NCBI GenBank assembly: GCA_025355935.1
Contig: JANXYS010000200.1
Coordinates: 1-6,972, forward strand
From: Chitinophagales bacterium
GTDB lineage: Bacteria > Bacteroidota > Bacteroidia > Chitinophagales > Chitinophagaceae
DNA: 6,972 nt
Reading direction: 5' to 3'
The translations under genes were made by a program, and so were the position numbers. Shown here piece after piece: positions 1 to 6,972 of the stretch. The notes beneath the pieces are model-generated. The model made no database searches. It saw nothing but the letters and a program-made list of their open reading frames with translations, and was not told where the DNA came from. The first letter of the stretch is position 1. Each line of letters starts with the position of its first letter.

Positions 1-1
1 G

Positions 2-841
2 TTAAACGAAAAAGAATACCAGTCAGAGTATCGGAAAATGACCGCTGCTATTGAGAAAAAGGCGCCGCAAAAAATATTCCGGGTCATTAACCGGGAAAAA
101 GACCAGCCAACGCGACGGCTTAAAAGATCTGCCGTGTTCGGAGTGATGGCGTTAGCTATTATCACAGCAGGAGTACTTTATTTTTTAAAACCAACAGCTG
201 AACAGAAGCCGGTAATCCTTACCCAGGTTATGGCCAGCGGAACGTCATCAATGATTCTAACTTTAAGCGATAGTACTATTGTAACACTTTCGCCGGGAAG
301 TATTTTGAAATATCCCATAACATTTAATGATACAAACCGTGAGGTGTCTTTATTCGGGGAGGCGAGCTTTAATGTGAAACACAATGAGCATCTGCCTTTT
401 ACGGTTCATGCCAAAAATGTAGTTACCACGGTGCTCGGTACCATCTTCAATATTAAAAAGCCGGGCGATTCTGCTATTGTAGTAGAGTTATTAAAAGGCA
501 GGGTAAATGTTGCAATAGAAGATTCAGCATCGCGATCGTTTACGCCAATATTGCTTTCTCCAAATGAGAAGGCCGTTTTTGTTTTTAACAGCAATCATTT
601 TTATAAAGAGTCTGGGCGGGCTGTCTATGATGTTAGTTTTAGTCATGCTGGTTTTGATGTAATCGCCACGCGGCTAAAAAATATTTCAGGTAAAATACTA
701 ATTAATAATAGTGACAAAAAGATTTGGAGTTTCACAGGCAATTTTAAGGATACTACGCCTGAAGAAATGATAGAGAATATTTGTCTCATTAAAAACTTAC
801 ACTACAAAATAGCAGGGGATACCATTTTTATTATTAATTAA
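2..841 (+). CDS. FecR-family anti-sigma factor (5' end outside window)
   Basis: This is an inner-membrane anti-sigma regulator of the FecR family. By family knowledge it holds an ECF sigma factor through a cytoplasmic N-terminal domain and senses a TonB-dependent receptor through its periplasmic part. Numbering from the ATG at 38, a basic stretch precedes one membrane segment at about residues 31-50. The FecR domain follows at about 65-160, with the typical GEASFNV (107-113) and VLGTIFNI (132-139) motifs. A C-terminal DUF4974/STN-like domain covers about 204-266. The ATG at 38 is unlikely to be the true start. The frame is open back to base 2 with an acidic, helix-like stretch (LNEKEYQSEYRK), and only about 30 residues would precede the membrane segment where the family usually has about 80. 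The gene is therefore treated as 5'-partial. It ends 20 bases before the SusC gene, suggesting co-transcription or at least functional coupling. The partner sigma factor is expected upstream but is not seen. The family call is very secure. Confidence 0.93.
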   Translation, partial: LNEKEYQSEYRKMTAAIEKKAPQKIFRVINREKDQPTRRLKRSAVFGVMALAIITAGVLYFLKPTAEQKPVILTQVMASGTSSMILTLSDSTIVTLSPGSILKYPITFNDTNREVSLFGEASFNVKHNEHLPFTVHAKNVVTTVLGTIFNIKKPGDSAIVVELLKGRVNVAIEDSASRSFTPILLSPNEKAVFVFNSNHFYKESGRAVYDVSFSHAGFDVIATRLKNISGKILINNSDKKIWSFTGNFKDTTPEEMIENICLIKNLHYKIAGDTIFIIN

Positions 842-861
842 TAAACATAAATAAGTCTGTT

Positions 862-3800
862 ATGAAAATAACTTATCCTTGTATTTTTTCTTTTTTAAGG
901 TTGATCTTATCTGCATGCCTGGTTTTACTCAGTCTTTTTCCTGTGAAGGCACATGATATTAAAAGTCCGTCATTCAAAGAGGTATATGTTGTGATAAATA
1001 GCAGCAGGGAAAAGCTGCAGAATGTATTCAGGCTTATAGAGCAGCAAACTTCTTTTTCATTCGTTTATGATGAATACGACATCAATCTTTCAACTGAAAT
1101 AAAACTGCCTGCTGGAAAACAACTTTTAAAAACGGTATTGAATCATATATCCGAACAGGCGGGGCTTCACTTCATAGAAAAGCAACATATCATTCTTGTT
1201 AACTCAGAACGAGGTGTCGCCAAAAAGCCCATAATAAATTTAAATGCTGACCCGGTAAATGGAGTTGTCGTCGACAAAACGGGTGCTCCTTTGTCGGGAG
1301 TAACGGTGTCTATTAAAGGGGGCCGGGGCACAACGCAAACAAATGATGAGGGTAGGTTCGCTATAAATGTGCCGATTAACGGGGTATTAGTTTTCAGCAC
1401 GGTGGGATACAAAACACTGGAAGTGACCGTAAAGGGAGAAGGGGTTTTAAATATTAGATTGGAACTTGAAAACAAAGATTTAAACGAAGTTGTCGTGGTG
1501 GGATACCAGGTTCGCAACCGGGCAGATCTTTCAGGCGCTGTATCTGTGGTAAACGTTGGAGGTATTTCGAAATTACCGGTCTTAAGTGTTGATCAGGCGT
1601 TGCAGGGAAAAGTGCCGGGCGTAAGAATTACGCAGAATACCGGGCAGCCTGGCGACGGAGTAGTAGTGCGAATCAGGGGGGTAGGAACGATTAATGATAA
1701 CAATCCTCTTTTTATAGTCGACGGTGTGCCAACCAAAGATGGTATCAATTTTCTTTCAGCTAATGATATCGAGTCTATAGTCGTTCTAAAAGATGCCTCA
1801 TCAGCGGCTATATACGGGTCTCGTGCGGCCAACGGAGTTGTACTTGTTACAACTAAGACCGGTAAAAAAGGGAAGCCACAATTTAACTATTCAGGGTATG
1901 GTGGTTTTCAAACGCACGGAACCCTTCCTAAAATGGCAAATACCGCAGAATATGTGGAACTATATAACGAAGCGGCAGACAATGATAATGCAGGGGTAAC
2001 CAATCCTGCGCTCATTCGACCTAAAATTCCTGCGGGACTAGGTATGGCCAATACAGATTGGCTAAAAGCTATTTTTCAAAACGGTCAGATTCAAAGCCAT
2101 CAATTGTCTGTAAGAGGAGGAAATGACAAAGCCCTGTATTATATATCCGGCAGCTATTTTAAACAAGATGGCATTGTGCTGAATTCTTCTTACGACCGGT
2201 ATTCGCTATTATCGAAGCTTAACCTCAATTTGACTGACAGGTTTAGCATTGCTAATAATATCAACATTTCTTATTCTAATAAAAATATTATAGGAAGTTC
2301 AGGAGATGGCTATGGTGGAAACGGCGGAAGCGTTGTACGTTATGCCTTGTTTCGTACACCTGCCATACCTGTTTACGATAGTGCAGGGGTTTACTCTGAC
2401 CTCCCGGCATATCCTGGTTTTTTTGGCGATGGTTATAACCCGGTCGCATTGGCAAATAAAGCAGACAATAAAGAAACTCAATACCGCCTGTTTTCGAATT
2501 TTTATGCAGAATACAAATTTTTTAAAAATTTAAAATTTAAATCTGATGTGGGGCTTGATGTTGTTATTAATAACGATAAAAGATTTGATGAAAATTATGG
2601 AACTAATCTAAGGGTAAATAACCCCAGCAGGCTAACCGTAAGTACTTTAACTAACACCAGTGTGGTATGGAACAATACCGCCAGTTATAATAAAACATTC
2701 AGGGGTATTCATAATGTTACTGTACTTGCAGGTACGGAAGCCATCGCCAATAAAAGTCAGATCCATGGAGGTGCGGACAGGGATTTCGCTAACCAGGGCG
2801 TTAGATTCAGGTATATCGGGAATGGAAACGGTTTGTTAGGCTCCACGACCTCGTTTGAGGGACAGAATGAATCAGCGCTTTTTTCGCTTTTTAGCAATGC
2901 TAATTATTCCTATCGCAATCTTTATTTGTTTTCTGCAAATGTCCGTCGTGACGGGTCTTCGCGGTTTGGCCCGGAAAATCAATACGGTACCTTCTTTTCG
3001 GGCTCCGTTGGTTGGAATGCGCAGAATGAAACATGGGTACAGGACCACATACCCGCCATTTCCAAATTGAAATTGCGAGCCAGTTACGGACAACTGGGCA
3101 ACCAGGAAATTCCGGATTACGGATATGTCTCTATTATCGGGAATTTATACAACTATCCCTTTGGCCAGGTACCCTCCAGCCACCCCGGCTCTACGATTTC
3201 CAGACTGGGTAATTCAAAAGTCAAATGGGAATCTTCTACACAGGCAGATGCAGGTATCGATGCCGCAATCTGGAAAGATAAATTGAATCTAACCGTGGAT
3301 TATTTTGTAAAGACCACATCAGATATGCTTATTCCTATTCCTTTACCACTGATCGGCGGTAGTGCAGTACCGCCATACTTAAATGCCGGAAAGGTGGAAA
3401 ATAAAGGTTTGGAAGTAGAACTTAATTTTAAAAATAATGAGCATCCATTCAGGTATGATGTGGGATTAAATTTTTCAACCCTGGCCAATAAGGTTATCTC
3501 ATTAAGTAACGGTCAGCCCATTGCCGGCGGAAGAATTGATAATAATTATAACGCGACGCTAACTACGGTGGGTCACCCAATTGGTGCATTTTACTTATTT
3601 GAGGAGGAAGGCATCTTTCAGAGTACTGAAGATGTATTCTCTCACGCTTACCAGGGTAAAAATCTTAAACCCGGAGATATAAAATTTAAAGATCAAAATG
3701 GTGACGGTGTAATAGATGAGAACGACAGGGCATTCCTCGGCAGTGCTATACCAAAATATACTTTTGGTGCAACGGGTAATGCGGAATACAAAGGGTTTGA

Positions 3801-4275
3801 TCTGTCTGTTTTCTTCCAGGGCCAATATGGGAACAAAATCTATTCACAGGTGAATATGGATATTGAAGGATTTTACCGTGCCTTTAATGTTACACAACGT
3901 GTGTATGACCAGCGCTGGCATGGCGAGGGCACCAGCAATACAATGCCGAGAGTATCTTTCAATGGCGCATCAAATAACAAATATCCGTCGAGCCGTTTTC
4001 TGGAAGATGGCTCTTATGTTCGGTTAAAAAACCTGCAGATAGGGTACACCATTCCCGAAAGTATCATGAGCAGGCTTCACATTAAAAGCTTGCGGGTGTA
4101 CATAACAGGCCAGAATTTATGGACATTAACGAAGTACACGGGCCTGGATCCTGAAATGCACATTAGTGACAATGTGAAAAGAGATACTTATGGAGGCGAT
4201 GTAGCTGCAGGAATTGATTGGGGCACATACCCAAGCGCCAGGAGTTACGTACTGGGAGTTAATATGAATTTTTAG
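862..4275 (+). CDS. SusC/RagA-family TonB-dependent outer-membrane receptor with STN domain
   Basis: This is an outer-membrane importer that works with SusD to take up large ligands, usually oligosaccharides, using TonB energy. The product has 1137 residues, normal for the family. A signal peptide covers residues 1-30 with a V-K-A cleavage site before H31. An STN (secretin/TonB N-terminal) domain lies at about 49-115, a carboxypeptidase-D-like regulatory domain at about 131-203, and the LNEVVVVGY motif at 207-215. The plug runs from about 222 to 332 with GKVPGV, RIRGVGT, PLFIVDGVP and the SusC signature IYGSRAANGVVLVTT. The barrel then runs to the C-terminal aromatic residue (VLGVNMNF). An EF-hand-like loop, DQNGDGVIDENDR, sits at 944-956 and is common in this family. 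The STN domain marks it as a signal-transducing receptor, matching the FecR gene 20 bases upstream. The ATG at 862 is chosen because it begins the signal peptide directly; its leader is AT-rich with no Shine-Dalgarno, as usual in Bacteroidota. I see no frameshift or internal stop. The substrate cannot be read from sequence. Confidence 0.97.
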   Translation: MKITYPCIFSFLRLILSACLVLLSLFPVKAHDIKSPSFKEVYVVINSSREKLQNVFRLIEQQTSFSFVYDEYDINLSTEIKLPAGKQLLKTVLNHISEQAGLHFIEKQHIILVNSERGVAKKPIINLNADPVNGVVVDKTGAPLSGVTVSIKGGRGTTQTNDEGRFAINVPINGVLVFSTVGYKTLEVTVKGEGVLNIRLELENKDLNEVVVVGYQVRNRADLSGAVSVVNVGGISKLPVLSVDQALQGKVPGVRITQNTGQPGDGVVVRIRGVGTINDNNPLFIVDGVPTKDGINFLSANDIESIVVLKDASSAAIYGSRAANGVVLVTTKTGKKGKPQFNYSGYGGFQTHGTLPKMANTAEYVELYNEAADNDNAGVTNPALIRPKIPAGLGMANTDWLKAIFQNGQIQSHQLSVRGGNDKALYYISGSYFKQDGIVLNSSYDRYSLLSKLNLNLTDRFSIANNINISYSNKNIIGSSGDGYGGNGGSVVRYALFRTPAIPVYDSAGVYSDLPAYPGFFGDGYNPVALANKADNKETQYRLFSNFYAEYKFFKNLKFKSDVGLDVVINNDKRFDENYGTNLRVNNPSRLTVSTLTNTSVVWNNTASYNKTFRGIHNVTVLAGTEAIANKSQIHGGADRDFANQGVRFRYIGNGNGLLGSTTSFEGQNESALFSLFSNANYSYRNLYLFSANVRRDGSSRFGPENQYGTFFSGSVGWNAQNETWVQDHIPAISKLKLRASYGQLGNQEIPDYGYVSIIGNLYNYPFGQVPSSHPGSTISRLGNSKVKWESSTQADAGIDAAIWKDKLNLTVDYFVKTTSDMLIPIPLPLIGGSAVPPYLNAGKVENKGLEVELNFKNNEHPFRYDVGLNFSTLANKVISLSNGQPIAGGRIDNNYNATLTTVGHPIGAFYLFEEEGIFQSTEDVFSHAYQGKNLKPGDIKFKDQNGDGVIDENDRAFLGSAIPKYTFGATGNAEYKGFDLSVFFQGQYGNKIYSQVNMDIEGFYRAFNVTQRVYDQRWHGEGTSNTMPRVSFNGASNNKYPSSRFLEDGSYVRLKNLQIGYTIPESIMSRLHIKSLRVYITGQNLWTLTKYTGLDPEMHISDNVKRDTYGGDVAAGIDWGTYPSARSYVLGVNMNF

Positions 4276-4324
4276 TTGGCTGAATCAATAACAGGGGTTT
4301 GTGATATTATAAAATCGATTGCTC

Positions 4325-5824
4325 ATGAAAAAAACTATTGTCAAAACCTTTTTAGTGTTCATCCTGGTAAATACTGCAGGTGGATGCAAAAAGTTTATTA
4401 CCAAGGATCTTGTAGGACAATATCCTGAAAGCCAGTTTTATCAAACGGAGGCCCAGGCTGTGTTAGCCATTAATGCTGCTTACCAGCCGCTTGCATTCAC
4501 CACTTCTAATAGTAACAGGTTGTGGGTATTCGGCGATGTCGCATCTGATGATGCAGCAAAGGGCGGTAACCCGGGCGACCAGGCAGATATAGAATTCATT
4601 GATCAGTTCAACATCAATTCTACCAATGGCAACCTGGCGAGTATGTGGACGCTTTTGTACGATGGTATTACACGGAGTAATATTGTATTGAGTAAAGTGC
4701 CTAGCATACAAATGGATACAAAACTCCAGGCAAGGATTCTTGCGGAAGCCAAATTCCTGCGTTCATATTATTACTTTGAACTGACCAATATCTTTGGCGA
4801 CGTTCCCCTGGTTTTAAAGCCTTTACAACCGGATGAGTTACAAATACCGCAGTCGGCAGTGAAGACAATTTTTGAAACAGTCATTGAGCCGGATCTTAAA
4901 GATGCTGCTATCAATCTTCCGGTAAATTATACCGTCGCAAATGTAGGGCGGGCAACATCAGGGGCTGCGATAGCCTTGCTGGCTAAAGCATTTTTGTATG
5001 AACAGAAATGGGATATTGCGGCTAATACAGCAGCGAAAATTATAAACAGTAATGTGTATGATTTAATGCCCTTATATACCCAGAATTTTAGTCAAAAATT
5101 TAAAAATAATGCAGAGTCTGTTTTTGAAATACAGCACCTAACTGGTCAGGATCCTAAACTTGGCAATGAATTAAACCAATATTTTGCCCCGCAGGTTGAT
5201 GGAGGATATTATTTTAATGCACCTACTCAAAACTTTGTAAATGAATTTGAAACGACAGGTACAGGTATCGTTGATCCACGACTGGATTATACAATCGGCC
5301 GTGATTCTATGCCATGGTTCAACAACAAGATTTTTGATAAGGTATGGTCTCCCAGTACGGGCTATTTAACCCGTAAACATCAGCAGTCCCTCGCAGAAGT
5401 TACCAATAAAAGTGATGGCAATCTTAATTACGTCTCCATCAGGTATGCCGATGTTTTACTTTGGTACGCAGAGGCCTTGAATGAGTCGGGGCATAGTGCC
5501 GAGGCCCTTGTACCGCTGAACAGGATAAGAAAAAGAGCGAGGGACAGTTACCGGTATGATTCTTCGCGGGTTGGCTATCCCCAAATTCCAGGCGGGCTGC
5601 TGCCTGATGTAATTTCAACATCTCAATATGATGTGCGCAGGGCAATACAGCACGAGCGCCGTGTTGAACTTGGATTTGAGTTCCATCGGTATTTCGATCT
5701 GATACGCTGGGGAAAAGATTTTGCCACCCAGGCGCTTAAAGAAAAACCAAACTTTAATTACGAGTTAAATAAACATTTCCCGATTCCCCAGATTGAAAGG
5801 GACAGGAATAAAGCATTGCACTAG
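4325..5824 (+). CDS. SusD/RagB-family substrate-binding surface lipoprotein
   Basis: This is a surface-exposed lipoprotein that by family knowledge forms a lid over its SusC partner and helps bind the incoming ligand. The product has 499 residues, typical of SusD. The start is the ATG at 4325 (MKKTIVKT), giving a short lipoprotein signal peptide with Cys21 in an A-G-G-C lipobox; the alanine at -3 is less usual than leucine. The post-cysteine region has the family pattern of an FxxxDL segment, an FY pair and a repeated Ala-rich helix ending in AAYQPL. Conserved helices follow: AEAKFLRSYYYFELTNIFGDVPL (142-164, two-residue numbering margin), IRYADVLLWYAEALNESG (372-389), HERRVELGFEFHRYFDLIRWG (443-463) and a terminal HFPIPQIERDRN. 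It lies 49 bases after SusC, the usual susC-susD order. It ends at NKALH, a few residues earlier than the common NPGY-type ending (see findings). The family call is very secure; the ligand is unknown. Confidence 0.96.
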   Translation: MKKTIVKTFLVFILVNTAGGCKKFITKDLVGQYPESQFYQTEAQAVLAINAAYQPLAFTTSNSNRLWVFGDVASDDAAKGGNPGDQADIEFIDQFNINSTNGNLASMWTLLYDGITRSNIVLSKVPSIQMDTKLQARILAEAKFLRSYYYFELTNIFGDVPLVLKPLQPDELQIPQSAVKTIFETVIEPDLKDAAINLPVNYTVANVGRATSGAAIALLAKAFLYEQKWDIAANTAAKIINSNVYDLMPLYTQNFSQKFKNNAESVFEIQHLTGQDPKLGNELNQYFAPQVDGGYYFNAPTQNFVNEFETTGTGIVDPRLDYTIGRDSMPWFNNKIFDKVWSPSTGYLTRKHQQSLAEVTNKSDGNLNYVSIRYADVLLWYAEALNESGHSAEALVPLNRIRKRARDSYRYDSSRVGYPQIPGGLLPDVISTSQYDVRRAIQHERRVELGFEFHRYFDLIRWGKDFATQALKEKPNFNYELNKHFPIPQIERDRNKALH

Positions 5825-5877
5825 TTCCATTTTTGAAATTCTATTCTACATTCTTAAACAATTTAAATTATCACGTT

Positions 5878-6972
5878 ATGAAAGCGATCATTCGTCAATT
5901 CAAATTTCCAAAAATTGCGCTTATCTGCATTTTTCTCTCCGCAGTGGTTGTTACCTCCTGCAGTAAAAGCGACTCTGCCCCACCGCCAATACCAACCGAT
6001 AAAGCCGCTTTACAGGCTGCTATTGCAACAGCCCAGGGCCTAAGCGACAACACCGCCGAGGGCACAAAGCCTAGTCAGTATGAAGTAGGAACTAAAGCAG
6101 CGATGACCACGGCACTAAATGCTTCTAAGCTGATTTTAGCTAGTGCAGGTGCAACCCAGGCTTCTATCAATAACACCACGGCTCAACTCCTTGCAGCCAT
6201 TGCAGCGTACCAGGCACACCTCATTACAGAAATTGCTGCCGTCAATCTTATTGGCTTTTGGAAGATGAATGGCAATGCCAATGATTCGTCAAACTATTCC
6301 AACAATGGCGTAGTAACAGCAGGACATGCTTACTATGGTGCGGGTACTCCCACACTTACTGCTGACCGTTTCGGCCGCCCAAACTCGGCCTATCATTTTG
6401 ACAAAGGGGGAAACATAGACGTGCCATACAAAGCATCCTTAAATCCCCAACAGATGTCAATCAGCCTTTGGGCCAAATGGACTTCAGCCGGTAGGACGAT
6501 TAATGCTGATACGTATACATTTGTAGCTATGAACCGTTGGAACGGATATAAATTTCAATTACAGGGAGGACATCTCCCGTTTTACACCGTAAAAGTTGTA
6601 AAAGCAGCCGGCGACACTACCATCTACGATCGTGATGATGCGGGTGTTGCTATTGCTGAAAATATATGGAGACATGTAGTCGTTACTTTTAAGGGAGGCG
6701 CTATGAATTTTTATATTAATGGTGATTTAGTAAAAACCTGGGATTCCAGTACGCCAAATCCTGTTCCCGGTAACGCCTTAACGTTGGGGACTCCGATTGA
6801 TTTCGTTATTGGACAAGACTTGCCTACTGCCAAGTACCTGACTGTTGATGGTGATTACCAGGTAGCATGGGGGGGGTTCTTCACGGGGGATATGGATGAT
6901 GTTATGTTCTATAACATTGCACTTGATGGTACACAGGTCAAATCAATTTTTCTAAATCAAAACACGCTTTAA
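5878..6972 (+). CDS. Surface lipoprotein with helical (FIVAR/DUF4972-like) and LamG-like lectin domains; candidate glycan-binding protein
   Basis: The product is a 364-residue predicted lipoprotein. The ATG at 5878 is preferred because it gives a compact lipoprotein signal peptide with Cys28 in a V-T-S-C lipobox; the in-frame TTG at 5833 would add 15 unnecessary residues. A short Pro-rich linker (SDSAPPPIPT) follows, then an Ala-rich region at about 40-120 that reads as three helices with a GTKPSQY turn, resembling FIVAR or DUF4972 modules (a pattern match only). Residues 121-364 look like a LamG/Laminin_G_3 domain: LIGFWKMNGNANDSSNYSNNG at the start (124-144), the core strand MSISLWAKW (193-201), WRHVVVTF (264-271), MNFYINGDLVKTW (276-288) and the closing FTGDMDDVMFYNIAL (335-349). 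No GH16-like ExDxxE catalytic motif is seen, so binding rather than hydrolysis is inferred. It lies 53 bases after susD, where SusE/SusF-type surface glycan-binding proteins usually sit. The fold call is confident; ligand and role are inferred. The stop TAA is the window's last codon. Confidence 0.88.
   Translation: MKAIIRQFKFPKIALICIFLSAVVVTSCSKSDSAPPPIPTDKAALQAAIATAQGLSDNTAEGTKPSQYEVGTKAAMTTALNASKLILASAGATQASINNTTAQLLAAIAAYQAHLITEIAAVNLIGFWKMNGNANDSSNYSNNGVVTAGHAYYGAGTPTLTADRFGRPNSAYHFDKGGNIDVPYKASLNPQQMSISLWAKWTSAGRTINADTYTFVAMNRWNGYKFQLQGGHLPFYTVKVVKAAGDTTIYDRDDAGVAIAENIWRHVVVTFKGGAMNFYINGDLVKTWDSSTPNPVPGNALTLGTPIDFVIGQDLPTAKYLTVDGDYQVAWGGFFTGDMDDVMFYNIALDGTQVKSIFLNQNTL
6869..6876 (+). 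repeat. Eight-G homopolymer tract inside the LamG lipoprotein gene
   Basis: An uninterrupted run of eight G lies in the reading frame and encodes part of Trp331-Gly332-Gly333. It is the longest G run I noticed in the window. Gain of one G would give a stop at 6897-6899; loss of one G would give a stop at 6953-6955. Either would replace the closing FTGDMDDVMFY strand of the LamG domain. Whether it is a functional slippage site or simply Trp-Gly-Gly codon choice cannot be told from one sequence. Confidence 0.6.

Noticed and set aside
38..40. ATG at 38 as the true start of the FecR gene
   Set aside because: The frame is open upstream to the window edge, and the cytoplasmic sigma-binding domain would be far too short. 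The gene is better read as cut by the window.
1167..1517. 116-codon open frame on the - strand inside the SusC gene
   Set aside because: It lies opposite the STN and carboxypeptidase-D-like domains of a clear gene, and its translation is low-complexity Thr/Pro/Ser-rich with no recognisable domain. Other antisense or shifted frames in the window fail for the same reasons.
4319..4324. TTG start that would lengthen SusD by two residues
   Set aside because: The ATG at 4325 begins a standard MKK lipoprotein signal peptide, and the extra Met-Leu adds nothing.
4276..4324. Possible promoter or terminator in the susC-susD gap, including the palindrome AATCGATT at 4313-4320
   Set aside because: No convincing Bacteroidota -33/-7 pair with proper spacing and no stem with a T tract were found. 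Co-transcription is the simpler reading.
5860..5869. Perfect palindrome AATTTAAATT between susD and the LamG gene
   Set aside because: It is only ten bases, entirely A/T, with no loop or U-rich tail, so it is neither a credible terminator nor a supported operator.
5833..5877. TTG start that would lengthen the LamG lipoprotein by 15 residues
   Set aside because: The extension would push the charged signal-peptide N-terminus inward, and the sequence is AT-rich like the other gene leaders. The ATG at 5878 gives a normal lipoprotein signal.

Overview
The window is a compact block of one-directional genes from a Bacteroidota genome. The evidence is a SusC-type TonB-dependent receptor followed directly by a SusD-type surface lipoprotein, a pairing essentially confined to this phylum. 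AT-rich gene leaders without Shine-Dalgarno sequences fit the same phylum. A FecR-type anti-sigma factor next to an STN-bearing SusC is common in soil and freshwater lineages such as Sphingobacteriaceae and Chitinophagaceae as well as in gut Bacteroides, so a finer placement is only a guess.

Layout, all on the + strand: (1) positions 2-841, the 3' part of a FecR-like anti-sigma factor whose start lies before the window; (2) 862-4275, a full SusC-family receptor with signal peptide, STN signalling domain, carboxypeptidase-D-like domain, plug and barrel; (3) 4325-5824, a SusD/RagB lipoprotein; (4) 5878-6972, a lipoprotein with a small helical domain followed by a LamG-like (concanavalin A-like) lectin domain, whose stop codon is the last three bases of the window. 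The gaps are 20, 49 and 53 bases. No stretch over 300 bases lacks a gene, and I saw no RNA gene, CRISPR array, insertion sequence or convincing terminator.

How the genes probably work together (inference from family knowledge): the lectin-like lipoprotein and SusD capture a ligand at the cell surface and SusC imports it using TonB energy. The STN domain of loaded SusC then contacts the periplasmic part of the FecR protein, which releases an ECF sigma factor, probably encoded just upstream, to transcribe the operon. No glycoside hydrolase, sulfatase, lyase or peptidase lies in the window, so the substrate cannot be named; a glycan is likeliest.

The architecture is a recognisable polysaccharide-utilisation-type locus, not a new class of system. 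The points most worth a second look are the LamG lipoprotein as a candidate surface glycan-binding protein, an eight-G run inside its reading frame, matching STN-like folds in the anti-sigma factor and the receptor, and a slightly short SusD C-terminus.
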